From Iodobacter fluviatilis (lineage in GTDB: Bacteria > Pseudomonadota > Gammaproteobacteria > Burkholderiales > Chitinibacteraceae): a stretch of 64,000 bases of DNA. Where the stretch lies: contig NZ_UGHR01000001.1 of NCBI RefSeq assembly GCF_900451195.1, positions 2,294,001 through 2,358,000 of the forward strand, in the 5' to 3' direction. Both the position numbers and the translations under genes were made by a program. A model generated the notes under the pieces. That model was not told the DNA's origin and searched no databases. It worked only from the letters and a program-made list of their open reading frames with translations. Positions 8,995 to 17,129 of this stretch are shown here, piece by piece (within the stretch, counting starts at the first letter, position 1; each line of letters starts with the position of its first letter).

Positions 8995-10814
8995 GTAAAC
9001 CAATTGTGGTTCCTCTTTCTACAACAAATACAAGTACTGCTACTTTAACTTCTCCATGGTTTGTACAAGAGACTGAATACCACCCTGTGCCTGCTGCTTA
9101 TCAGCCGCTGATTAATGGGGAGGAAACATTCAAAGCTGTTTACGAAGAAATAGCGAAGGCAGTTAAATCAATTGATATTGTTTGCTGGGGGTTTCAGCCA
9201 TCTATGCATTTTATTCGTGATGGTAAACATCTCTCGATTGGCGCTTTGCTTGAGAAAAAGGCTAAAGAGGATAAAGTGCAAGTAAGAGTGTTGGGTTGGA
9301 GCATGGTTCCTGTAGGGGTAAATGTATCTGGGTTAGGAGGGGAGTCTAATCTTCCAGGGTATAAAAAAATTCGCTTGGGTGACCGGGCTATGCAGCAAAC
9401 AAGTGATGAAGTTTATGCTACAGATGTGGAATGGTTTAGCAAATATTCTGAGGCTCGCAAGGATATTTCATTGCGTTTTGTTGGGCGTGGATTTGATGCA
9501 TCGGATCGCGCAGAGATTTTTAATTATTCACGTACAAATAGTCTCGATCATAAAATTAGCAAGACAATGAGTGCTGTATTGGCCTCAACAGCTACACATC
9601 ATCAAAAAATGGTGTTAATTGATTACGAAAGTCCTGAGACTGCCGTCGGTTTTGTAATGGGGCATAATATGCTTGACGAATACTGGGATAACAGCACACA
9701 TAGCGTACAGCGTTTTCCCGGCCATTTAGGGGCTAATGGCAGTAAACCACGTCAGGATATTTCTAGTAAAGTAAATGGCCCAATTTTAGAACATTTACAT
9801 CATAATTTTGCTACGGCTTGGCAAAGGGAAACAAAAGAAGATTTGTTGAGCTTGCGTCGGGCAAAAGAGACTGCTTTGTTGTTTACCCCTAGATCTGATG
9901 ATGGGGAAACCCAGCTTATGGCTCAGATATTACGTACTCAAGCTCAGGATAATAAGCGCGATATTGAAAAGATTTACTTGCAAGCAATCAATAATGCAAG
10001 CAGCTTTATTTATATTGAGAATCAATATTTTCGCTGGCCACCCTTTGCAGAAGCAATTAAAAAGGCTGCAAAAGCTCAGGCTGATTTTGGTCGTGACCCG
10101 AGTGAGCATGATTACCTATATCTGTTTGTAATTACTAATTCGAGTGATGAAGGCGTTGGGCCGGGGACGCTTAAAACATATGAAATGTTAGATAGTTTAG
10201 GTCGTGCAGATGTTATTCCAGGTATCGCACGAAAAATTAAAGTTAAGGATGTATCTCGTCAGATAAATGAAGAAATTAAGGTCAAGGCTAACCCATCTAT
10301 TGACCAGGATGAAGCTCAGAAAAAAATAGATGAGTTAAAGAAAAAGAAAGAAGAACTAAAGGATAAAGAAATAAGTGTACCAAGTATAGACATCCCTCAT
10401 TTAAAGGTGCATATATGTACCCTTGTTGCACCTGATCCTATGCTAAAGGCAAATCTTTTTGATGGGCTGAAAACATATGATGAGTGGACTCAAGTATATA
10501 TACATAGCAAATTGATGATTATAAACGATGTATTTACAACACATGGGTCTGCTAATGTAAATGTGCGTAGTATGGAAGTAGATAGCGAGCTAAATATTGC
10601 TTATGAGTGGATGTCAGTAACACAAAAATTGCGCCGTGACTTATGGAAAATGCATACAAGTGGAGAGGGCGCGCAAGATGAAGTAGGAAACGCCCATAAA
10701 AATTGGAAATATATTATGGATAAAAATAAATCTCTTAAGTTGTTGAAGGACCTACCTATTGCGCCCTTGGTGGAATTTTACCGGGATGATCCTAAAATTG
10801 TTGATCAGGATTGA
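8991..10814 (+). CDS. Tle5-type phospholipase D effector of type VI secretion
   Basis: 607 residues. Two HKD-type motifs mark the phospholipase D superfamily: HHQKMVLID near residue 204 and HSKLMIIND near residue 504. Each is followed by the usual Gly-containing stretch (VMGHNMLDEYWD; GSANVNVRSMEVDSE). The second motif has Asn at the canonical Asp position, with Asp one residue later. The gene directly follows vgrG with a 4-bp overlap, and there is no signal peptide, as expected of a T6SS cargo that cleaves phospholipids in a rival's envelope. A Lys-rich, probably coiled-coil insert lies near residues 442-462. The gene is clearly more AT-rich than the frd and vgrG genes before it, which suggests horizontal acquisition. 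The PLD fold is certain; the effector role is inferred from context. Confidence 0.85.
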   Translation: MSKPIVVPLSTTNTSTATLTSPWFVQETEYHPVPAAYQPLINGEETFKAVYEEIAKAVKSIDIVCWGFQPSMHFIRDGKHLSIGALLEKKAKEDKVQVRVLGWSMVPVGVNVSGLGGESNLPGYKKIRLGDRAMQQTSDEVYATDVEWFSKYSEARKDISLRFVGRGFDASDRAEIFNYSRTNSLDHKISKTMSAVLASTATHHQKMVLIDYESPETAVGFVMGHNMLDEYWDNSTHSVQRFPGHLGANGSKPRQDISSKVNGPILEHLHHNFATAWQRETKEDLLSLRRAKETALLFTPRSDDGETQLMAQILRTQAQDNKRDIEKIYLQAINNASSFIYIENQYFRWPPFAEAIKKAAKAQADFGRDPSEHDYLYLFVITNSSDEGVGPGTLKTYEMLDSLGRADVIPGIARKIKVKDVSRQINEEIKVKANPSIDQDEAQKKIDELKKKKEELKDKEISVPSIDIPHLKVHICTLVAPDPMLKANLFDGLKTYDEWTQVYIHSKLMIINDVFTTHGSANVNVRSMEVDSELNIAYEWMSVTQKLRRDLWKMHTSGEGAQDEVGNAHKNWKYIMDKNKSLKLLKDLPIAPLVEFYRDDPKIVDQD

Positions 10815-10816
10815 AA

Positions 10817-11845
10817 ATGTTCATACGGTTATTATTTCTTACCTTGTTTAGCTGCTCACTTCACTCTTTCGTATATGGTTTTATGGATAAAAAAATGGAT
10901 AAATTGGAAAATATAAAGGCTAAATTGGCTTTTTCCTGTGCGAAAGAGCAGGATGTTTTACCTGAATTAGCAGCAGAGCCGGATTTGTTGTTTAAATATG
11001 CTCGCTATTTGGATAAAAATAACATTTTGGCTCAGAAAGAGTCTGTATATATGGAAATTAGTCGTTTGTATCGCATTGCTACGGCGCATGGTCATTATAA
11101 AGCCAGTATTAATTTACAGAATGGCATGATGCGCAAGAAGTTTAGTGGTGATTCAATAGAGATGGCTGATTGGGCGCAGGCGTTGATTAAAGATAATATA
11201 CCCGCGGGTTATTTTTTAATGGGGCTTTATATTAAGAGTGGCAGTGCGGGCATTCATCAGGATGCTGCATTGGCTTTGCGGTACTTTCGCAAAGCAGCCG
11301 ATATGGGAAATCCAGATGCCCAGTATTATGTTGGAGATAAATTATCTGCGATTGATAATGCCCCTGATGTGGCCGTCCAGATGTGGCAGTGTGCAGCTGA
11401 ACAGGGTAATGCAAATGCGGCAACAGCTCTAGGTCATCATCAGTCTGCATACCGGAGGTTTGATGCAGCAGTGAATGCATTTCAATTAGGTGTGGCAGCA
11501 GGTGATGATAGCTCTGCTCTTGCATTAGAAAAAGGTTTTAGATCACCGTCTGTTGATAGCAGACTATTTTATTTAGCCTTAGGTAAAGATGAGGAGAGAG
11601 CTCAGCGTTATACAAAAATTGGAGATTTTTTAAGCGCATATTCCTACGCCAAGCCTAAGGTTCCTGATTTAGATCTGATTGCGCCCTTGCCTCCTGCTAA
11701 GCTCCCTAAATGGGATGGTACATTTCAATGGCTGAAGGAGTTTAAAGCGAATATTGCACCAGAAAAACCATCAGAAGCACTTATAAAAAAACTGGCGGAA
11801 GCGAAAGGTTTGGATGTGGCAACGGGTATGCCTTTAAAAAAATAA
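10817..11845 (+). CDS. Sel1-repeat protein, candidate immunity protein to the Tle5 effector
   Basis: 342 residues from ATG 10817, with an AGGA ribosome site at 10807-10810; a TTG at 10811 would overlap the effector stop. The N-terminus is a signal peptide (FIRLLFLTLFSCSLHSFVYG), placing the protein in the periplasm. Sel1/TPR-like repeats run through the middle, for example AALALRYFRKAADMGNPDAQ near residue 150 and VAVQMWQCAAEQGNANAA near residue 188. The C-terminus has PPAKLPKWDGTFQWLKEF, resembling the DUF6396 tail of Sel1-type proteins found beside T6SS lipases. Position directly after the phospholipase gene, export to the periplasm and shared AT-rich composition all point to an immunity role. 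That role is inferred, not shown. Confidence 0.72.
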   Translation: MFIRLLFLTLFSCSLHSFVYGFMDKKMDKLENIKAKLAFSCAKEQDVLPELAAEPDLLFKYARYLDKNNILAQKESVYMEISRLYRIATAHGHYKASINLQNGMMRKKFSGDSIEMADWAQALIKDNIPAGYFLMGLYIKSGSAGIHQDAALALRYFRKAADMGNPDAQYYVGDKLSAIDNAPDVAVQMWQCAAEQGNANAATALGHHQSAYRRFDAAVNAFQLGVAAGDDSSALALEKGFRSPSVDSRLFYLALGKDEERAQRYTKIGDFLSAYSYAKPKVPDLDLIAPLPPAKLPKWDGTFQWLKEFKANIAPEKPSEALIKKLAEAKGLDVATGMPLKK

Positions 11846-11852
11846 TATTTTA

Positions 11853-11896
11853 TAAACAGAAGCCGGCATATTATTTAATAAGCCGGCTTCTGTTTA
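11853..11896. terminator. Strong hairpin between convergent genes
   Basis: Perfect 15-bp inverted repeat, 11853-11867 against 11882-11896, with a 14-base AT-rich loop. It follows the immunity gene (+) and precedes the end of the minus-strand DUF4442 gene, so it could end transcription from either side. The U tract is short. Confidence 0.7.
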
Positions 11897-11962
11897 ATTA
11901 AGTTATTCACTTGCTGTACTTGTTTGGAAATATATAGTTAATTGCCTGTCTGTAATTGGTTT

Positions 11963-12523
11963 TTATTTGGGGCTTTCTGCCTCAGCCAAATCCCGCCTCG
12001 CCCGTCTTTCTGCCATTTTATTGTCGTAAGCGCTTTTATGGGCGATGTATAAGACACGCTCTACTTCGGCGCAGACATAGCCTTTTTGATCGATGAGCTG
12101 CACGGGGTAGACGCGGTCTATTTCTGGGGTAAGGGCGAGCAGGTCGCGGATTTCGGTGAGCTCGGATTCGTCGACTTTAAATTCGGCCACCAGCGTGCCA
12201 CGGCCCGGGCGTTTAAAGCGGATGGTGCCGCCTTTATCCCACACTACATAATCATCCCCCAGATTAAAATACAGCATGCTCATATAAAACGGATCGGTGG
12301 CGGCAAACATGCTGCCGCCAAAAATCGTGCCATTGATATTGCGCGTCTTCCAGTTGAGCGGCAGCTCTACGCGGATATAGCGTATATCGGGTGATACTTC
12401 TGTCACTTTGCAGCCGGTGCGGCGGATGGCGGGAAACCAATTTAGACCAAATTTCATCAGCTTGGCGGCAAGTCGCGGGCGGGCAACGATGGCGAGGGCG
12501 ATTTTTCTAAAGAAGGGCGACAT
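11963..12523 (-). CDS. DUF4442 (hotdog-fold, thioesterase-like) protein
   Basis: 186 residues. The segment NWKTRNINGTIFGGSMFAA, near residue 57, followed by DPFYMSMLYFNLG is characteristic of DUF4442 proteins, which belong to the hotdog/thioesterase superfamily. VWDKGGTIRFKRPGRGTL forms the next strand region. The C-terminal 30 residues are charged and probably helical. No catalytic role has been assigned to the family with confidence, and the neighbours (a T6SS island and cadR) give no functional hint. The start at 12523 is an ATG; 45 bp separate it from the end of cadR, which is in the same direction. Confidence 0.75.
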   Translation of the reverse strand: MSPFFRKIALAIVARPRLAAKLMKFGLNWFPAIRRTGCKVTEVSPDIRYIRVELPLNWKTRNINGTIFGGSMFAATDPFYMSMLYFNLGDDYVVWDKGGTIRFKRPGRGTLVAEFKVDESELTEIRDLLALTPEIDRVYPVQLIDQKGYVCAEVERVLYIAHKSAYDNKMAERRARRDLAEAESPK

Positions 12524-12568
12524 GCACGAATCCGGTGGGTGAGGAGTGGGTTTTATGTGTGTAAGATA

Positions 12569-13000
12569 CTAGCCTAAATGAGTATGCCGTTCAGGTGTAT
12601 TGCTGACTTCCATATTATTTAAACCTTGCACAATGCCGCAGTCTTGCACCGCTTGCTCGCTCTGGCACTGCTGCCTGAGTGTTTTTAGCTGCTCTTCCAG
12701 CTTAAGCAGTTCCTGAATCCGAATGCTGACATGCTCTATATGCGCGTCGAGCAGAGTGTTGACTGAGTGGCAGTTGTCTTCGGGCTGATCCATCAGTTGC
12801 AATAAGGCACGGATTTCCTGATGCGTCATATCCAGCGCTCGACAGTTGCGGATAAAGCTTAAGCGCTCCAGATGAATCTCACTGTAATCACGATAGTTGC
12901 CGCTGGTGCGCGCCGGCGCAGGCAGCAGCGCTTCCTTCTCGTAATATCTAATCGTTTCAACCGTGCATTGTGCGGCCTGGGCGAGCTCACCGATTTTCAT
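12569..13000 (-). CDS. cadR: MerR-family Cd(II)/Pb(II)-responsive regulator, CadR-like
   Basis: 143 residues from the ATG at 12998-13000; longer readings run through the divergent promoter. The N-terminal MerR winged helix reads MKIGELAQAAQCTVETIRYYE, with the RYYEKEALLPAPARTSGNYR wing. A dimerisation helix follows. Metal-site cysteines are visible in DNCHSV near residue 78 and in QDCGIVQG near residue 119. The C-terminus ends HTHLG, a short His tail like that of CadR. It is divergent from the metal ATPase at 13200, with a MerR-type operator at 13141-13171 between them. It probably activates cadA when cadmium, lead or zinc binds; the metal preference is inferred. Confidence 0.85.
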   Translation of the reverse strand: MKIGELAQAAQCTVETIRYYEKEALLPAPARTSGNYRDYSEIHLERLSFIRNCRALDMTHQEIRALLQLMDQPEDNCHSVNTLLDAHIEHVSIRIQELLKLEEQLKTLRQQCQSEQAVQDCGIVQGLNNMEVSNTPERHTHLG

Positions 13001-13140
13001 GGTTTTCCTTTTTGCTTGAGCGAATCGCCCTTGCTTCATGTGTATGCTGATTTTAGTAAGTAAAGCACAGCTATTTCTTTGCTTAACGCTAATGGCTGGC
13101 TGGGGAGGCATACCCGGCAAAACATATTTTGCAATGGTGC

Positions 13141-13171
13141 TTGACCCTAAAGTGGCTTCAGGCTGTGTAAT
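13141..13171 (+). promoter_or_regulatory. MerR/CadR-type promoter and operator of cadA
   Basis: A -35 TTGACC at 13141-13146 and a -10 TGTAAT at 13166-13171 are separated by 19 bp, the over-long spacing typical of MerR-family promoters. Within the spacer, CCTAAAG (13146-13152) and CTTCAGG (13156-13162) form a dyad with one mismatch, like CadR/PbrR operators. Because the promoter lies at 13141-13171, the ATPase must start downstream, at 13200. Confidence 0.85.
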
Positions 13172-13199
13172 GCTCTCAAGCATATCAGGAGTACGCACT

Positions 13200-15356
13200 A
13201 TGTCTAGCTGTTGCAATCATTCTTCCCCAGCCAAACCCCGCTACCGCATTGTTGGCTCACCTCCACCGCCTTTGCCTCAAGGCGATGGGGCCGGGGTGTT
13301 GAGTAAAATTCATATTCAGCAAATGGATTGCCCGACAGAGGAGGGGCTGATTCGTAAAAAGCTGGGCGCAATGGCCGATGTGAGTGGTTTGCAGTTCAAC
13401 TTGCTGCAGCGCGTGCTGACCGTATCACATCGGCAAGAGGCGTTGCCTGCGATTCTGGCCGCGATTCGCGATCTGGGCTTTACGCCACGCTTGGATGACG
13501 CAAGCAAAGCCGTTGTTGCCGAAGTGGCTAAGCCTTGGTGGCCCTTGGCGTTGGCGGGCGTATTGGCGGTGGGAGCTGAGGTTTGCGATTGGCTGGCGAT
13601 GCCGGTGTGGTTAACGGCAGTGTTGGCGGTTGCTGCGGTGCTGACTTGTGGGCTGACAACTTACAAAAAAGGCTGGATTGCAGTTTCTAATGGCGATTTA
13701 AATATCAATGCGCTGATGAGTATTGCGGTGACGGGCGCCTTGTTGATTGGCCAGTGCCCGGAAGCGGCGATGGTGATGGTGTTGTTTACCCTGGCCGAGC
13801 TGATCGAGGCCAAATCTTTAGGCCGTGCCAGAAACGCGATCAGTGGTTTATTGCAACTCACACCAGAGCGCGCCACGGTGCAGCAGGCGGATGGCAGCTG
13901 GCAAGAGCAGGCGGCCGCCGATATTGCGCTCGGTAGTGTGTTGCGGGTACGGCCTGGCGAGCGGATCGCGCTGGATGGCGAGCTCATTGCCGGGCAATCG
14001 TTTATTAATCAGGCGGCGATTACCGGGGAGAGCTTGGTGGTTGAAAAGAATGTTGGCGATACGGTGTTTGCCAGCACGATAAATGAAACCGGCTCGTTTG
14101 AATATCGGGTCACTGCAGTGGCGGGCAACACCATGCTGGCGCGGATTATCCACGCGGTTGAGGCGGCGCAGGGCGTGCGTGCGCCAACCCAGCGGTTTGT
14201 GGATCGCTTTTCTAAAATTTACACCCCTCTTGTGTGCGCGCTGGCACTGGCCGTGGCGGTGTTTCCGCCGCTGCTAATGGGCGGCGCGTGGCAGGAGTGG
14301 CTGTACCGTGCGCTGGCGATGTTGGTGATTGCCTGCCCCTGTGCCTTGGTGATTTCTACGCCGGTGACGATTGTCAGTGGTCTTGCCCGTGCAGCGCGGC
14401 AGGGCATCTTGATTAAAGGCGGCGTGTATTTAGAAGAAGGTCGCAAATTAAAAAGCTTAGCGCTGGATAAAACCGGCACGCTGACTTTTGGCAAGCCGGT
14501 GCAGACCGATGTGGTGGCCTTGGCGGATGTGCCTTTAGAGGTTTGCCAGCGTATTGCCTCTAGCCTTGGCGGGCGCTCGGATCACCCCGTTTCTAAAGCC
14601 ATTGCCGTGCAGAGCAATGATTATCTTGAAGTGAGTGATGTAAAAGCGCTACTCGGGCGTGGCATCAGCGGCCAGATGGATGGCATATCTTATGCAATGG
14701 GCAATCATCGCCTGATCGAAGAGCTGGGCCTTTGCTCGCCAGCGCTGGAGGAAAAGCTGCAGGCGCTGGAAATGCAGGGTAAATCGGTGGTGGTATTGGC
14801 CTCTAATCGGGTACTGGCGTTATTTGCCGTGGCGGATACAGTGCGGCCAAGCAGCCGTGAGGCGATTGCCCAACTGCAAGCCTTAGGCGTAACAACGGTT
14901 GTGTTATCTGGGGACAACGAGCACACCGTGGCGGCGATTGCCCGTGATCTGGGCATCGCCCAAGCGCACGGTAATTTATTGCCGGAAGATAAGCTGCGCC
15001 TTGTGGAAGGCATGGTGGCATCGTCTGGTATGGTGGGGGATGGTATCAACGATGCACCGGCCTTAGCTCGCGCCGATATTGGCTTTGCCATGGGCGCGGC
15101 GGGTACAGATACCGCCATCGAAACTGCCGATGTGGCGCTGATGGATGACGACCTGCGCAAAATCCCTGAATTTATTCGATTATCCCAAGCCACGCATCGC
15201 ATCTTGGTACAAAACATTGCACTGGCGCTGCTGGTAAAAGCGCTGTTTCTAGCCCTCACCCTGGCAGGCCACGGCACGCTATGGATGGCTGTGTTTGCCG
15301 ATATGGGGGTGAGCTTACTGGTGGTGTTAAATGGCTTGAGATTGCTGAGGGAGTAA
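13200..15356 (+). CDS. cadA: P1B-type heavy-metal exporting ATPase (Cd/Zn/Pb)
   Basis: 718 residues. The ATG at 13200 has a good site (TCAGGAG) and lies just after the MerR-type promoter; an in-frame reading from 13038 would start before that promoter. The N-terminus has MSSCCNHSSP, a possible metal-binding tail. It is followed by an HMA-like domain with HIQQMDCPTEEGLI, in which one of the usual two Cys is replaced. The core motifs are all present: CPC of the metal-translocating helix near residue 379, DKTGTLT with the phosphorylated Asp near 423, and GDGINDAPALA near 615. About eight membrane helices are visible. CPC plus the CadR partner argues for Cd/Zn/Pb export; copper is less likely. 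It is divergently paired with cadR. Confidence 0.9.
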   Translation: MSSCCNHSSPAKPRYRIVGSPPPPLPQGDGAGVLSKIHIQQMDCPTEEGLIRKKLGAMADVSGLQFNLLQRVLTVSHRQEALPAILAAIRDLGFTPRLDDASKAVVAEVAKPWWPLALAGVLAVGAEVCDWLAMPVWLTAVLAVAAVLTCGLTTYKKGWIAVSNGDLNINALMSIAVTGALLIGQCPEAAMVMVLFTLAELIEAKSLGRARNAISGLLQLTPERATVQQADGSWQEQAAADIALGSVLRVRPGERIALDGELIAGQSFINQAAITGESLVVEKNVGDTVFASTINETGSFEYRVTAVAGNTMLARIIHAVEAAQGVRAPTQRFVDRFSKIYTPLVCALALAVAVFPPLLMGGAWQEWLYRALAMLVIACPCALVISTPVTIVSGLARAARQGILIKGGVYLEEGRKLKSLALDKTGTLTFGKPVQTDVVALADVPLEVCQRIASSLGGRSDHPVSKAIAVQSNDYLEVSDVKALLGRGISGQMDGISYAMGNHRLIEELGLCSPALEEKLQALEMQGKSVVVLASNRVLALFAVADTVRPSSREAIAQLQALGVTTVVLSGDNEHTVAAIARDLGIAQAHGNLLPEDKLRLVEGMVASSGMVGDGINDAPALARADIGFAMGAAGTDTAIETADVALMDDDLRKIPEFIRLSQATHRILVQNIALALLVKALFLALTLAGHGTLWMAVFADMGVSLLVVLNGLRLLRE

Positions 15357-15485
15357 TGTATGCAAGCCCGGATTCATGCTGGTGTATTTAGTCGGTGGTT
15401 GGGGGTAAATTTGGAGCAGGATGTACTGAAGGGTTTGCAGGGTATTCTTAGTTTTTGAGGATGCAAAAGAACACTAAAACCCAAT

Positions 15486-15520
15486 TGAAAACGCCGCTTA
15501 GCACTGGCTGAGCGGCGTTT
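15486..15520 (-). terminator. Rho-independent terminator after tRNA-Gly (possibly also serving cadA)
   Basis: Arms 15490-15502 and 15507-15519 pair over 13 bp with one G-U-type mismatch around a 4-base loop. On the minus strand the hairpin is followed by TTTTC. It lies 6 bp beyond the 3' end of the tRNA and also downstream of cadA on the plus strand. Confidence 0.75.
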
Positions 15521-15525
15521 GAATT

Positions 15526-15599
15526 TGGAGCGGGCGATGGGAATCGAACCCACGGCGCTAGCTTGGGAAGCTAGGGTATTACCATTATACGACGCCCGC
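15526..15599 (-). tRNA. tRNA-Gly (anticodon CCC)
   Basis: 74 bases on the minus strand, with CCA encoded. The acceptor arms GCGGGCG and CGCCCGC pair perfectly. The anticodon arm is CTAGC-TTCCCAA-GCTAG, giving anticodon CCC, which reads GGG. The T loop has the GGTTCGATTCC signature. Confidence 0.95.
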
Positions 15600-15939
15600 C
15601 GTGTAATGCTGGCGTATTGTAAGTGCGGTAGATGCTTTTTGCAAGCTTTCAGCGTGCCACTATGACTTTTTTACTTTGAAATATGCGTTGCCGGTGGCGT
15701 TTTTATGCAATTTGTAAGAAAAAGAGGATTTATTGAGTGGCATTCTAAGTAAATTCATTTAGACCATGATCTTTTTTTTGAAGTCTGCTATAAGTAGGGC
15801 GCTTTGTAAGCGCTGCTGGTTTTGATCTTCTCGGCTACTTTCATGGCGCTTCCCGGTACGCGTTTCTATACTCGCTTTACCTTGGCCGCTTTGGCTTTCT
15901 ATGCTTACTTCCTAGATCAGGCCTTTTACCCATGCCGCT

Positions 15940-16590
15940 ATGCATCGCGTTTTGCTGCGCCAGTTGTATTTTTCTGGTGTCCAGTCGATCGGGGTGAGTG
16001 TTTTGGCGGGAGCGGCTATGGGGACCATTGTGATTGCTCTGGTGCAGGGTAACTTTGGGCAGAGCGGCGCCAGGGCTATGAATGTGCTGATGATCAGCTG
16101 TATGCAGGAGGTTGGGCCTTTGATGGTGGCGCTGATTTTTACGGCACGCAGTGCTTCGGCGATTGCTACAGAGCTAGTCACAATGAAGGTAGCAGGGGAG
16201 TTGCGTACGCTGTGCAGGCTGGGAGTCTCTGTGGGGGATTACCTCATTTGGCCACGGGTTGTGGCGGCTGCGCTGAGCTGCATGATGCTGTTTTGCTATT
16301 TTATGGTGGCGGCTTTGATTTGCGGTGCTTTCACAACGCCACAATCGGGCTTGATTGCAGAAATTGACAGCAGTTTGAGCCAGCTTTCTGCGTCTTCTTT
16401 GCTGATGGGGCTGGGGAAAAGTGCTTTGTTTGGTTTTGTGACCAGCGCCAGTGCGTGTTATCTGGGCTTAAGTGCGGGGTTGGCCAGTACAGAAATCCCA
16501 AGGCTGGCTTCGCGGGCGGTGCTGGTAAGTATTGTGGCCATGTTGCTGCTTGATGCATTGATTGCGGTTTTGATGAATAACCTGTCATGA
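15940..16590 (+). CDS. MlaE/YrbE-family ABC permease (5' end apparently frameshifted)
   Basis: 216 residues as read from ATG 15940. LLRQLYFSGVQSIGVSVLAG at the start and MQEVGPLMVALIFTARSASA near residue 52 are hallmarks of MlaE-family permeases, which shuttle phospholipids with an MCE protein and an ATPase. About five membrane segments are visible. Family members are about 250-260 residues with 35-45 residues before the RQLY motif, and only seven are present here. The missing part is found upstream in another frame (ATG 15843, reading FTLAALAFYAYFL). Removing one base at about 15915 joins it to IRPFTHAAMHRVLLRQLY and gives about 249 residues. ATG 15940 has no recognisable ribosome site. It overlaps the next gene by 4 bp. 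Confidence 0.8.
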   Translation: MHRVLLRQLYFSGVQSIGVSVLAGAAMGTIVIALVQGNFGQSGARAMNVLMISCMQEVGPLMVALIFTARSASAIATELVTMKVAGELRTLCRLGVSVGDYLIWPRVVAAALSCMMLFCYFMVAALICGAFTTPQSGLIAEIDSSLSQLSASSLLMGLGKSALFGFVTSASACYLGLSAGLASTEIPRLASRAVLVSIVAMLLLDALIAVLMNNLS

Positions 16591-17129
16591 CTGCACGGCG
16601 CTTACTTCTGGCTTGCCGTGATGCCGAAGAGAAAAATCAGGCATTAGATACAGTCTGCGCTTTCTTGCATCAGCGTAAGCAGCCCTTTGGTTTGCTGGCT
16701 TTGCGTGGGGCGCTGCTGAGTAATATCAATGTGGCTGAAAATTTATGGCTTTGTGCCAATTGGCATCGTCAGCAAAGCGCAGAGGCTGTTTTGCCTGTGC
16801 TACAGCAGCAATTGGCCAAGCTGGGTTATGAGCATGCAAATGGGGCCCGAATACTTGCAGCCAGGCCCGCTCAGCTGAGTGCCACTGATTTGCGGGCGGT
16901 TATTTTAGCCAGGGCTTTGCTGATGGAGCCTGCAATTATGCTGGCTGATAACGATTGGTTTGCGGGCGTGCTGCACGCAGACCGGGATTTAATGCAGCGT
17001 GCAGGGCCGCTTATTGCACACTGCCACTGGTGGGTGTTGAGCGATGATCAGGGAGAGCCTGTGTCAGATGTGGATTGGCAACGATGCGATCTTTCTATGC
17101 TATTGAATGAGTTTAAAAATGAGTGTTGA
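16587..17129 (+). CDS. ABC ATPase-like protein lacking Walker A, MCE operon
   Basis: 180 residues, against about 250-270 for MlaF-type ATPases. It sits between the MlaE-like permease and the MCE protein, where the nucleotide-binding subunit belongs. GALLSNINVAENLWL near residue 42 resembles the Q-loop region of MlaF proteins. LSATDLRAVILARALLMEP near residue 97 resembles the signature helix, and AIMLADNDWF resembles a degenerate Walker B. IAHCHWWVLSD may be the H-loop remnant. No GxxGxGK[ST] exists anywhere: only about 40 residues precede the Q-loop, so the P-loop strand is physically absent. The signature LSGGQ is LSATD. By these criteria it should not hydrolyse ATP. No function is assigned; the ABC relationship is inference from motif order and context. 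Confidence 0.6.
   Translation: MTARRLLLACRDAEEKNQALDTVCAFLHQRKQPFGLLALRGALLSNINVAENLWLCANWHRQQSAEAVLPVLQQQLAKLGYEHANGARILAARPAQLSATDLRAVILARALLMEPAIMLADNDWFAGVLHADRDLMQRAGPLIAHCHWWVLSDDQGEPVSDVDWQRCDLSMLLNEFKNEC

Noticed and set aside
13661..15277. Open frames of 60-190 codons antisense to or overlapping cadA.
   Set aside because: The plus-strand P-type ATPase is continuous and full of motifs; the others are shadows of its codon pattern.
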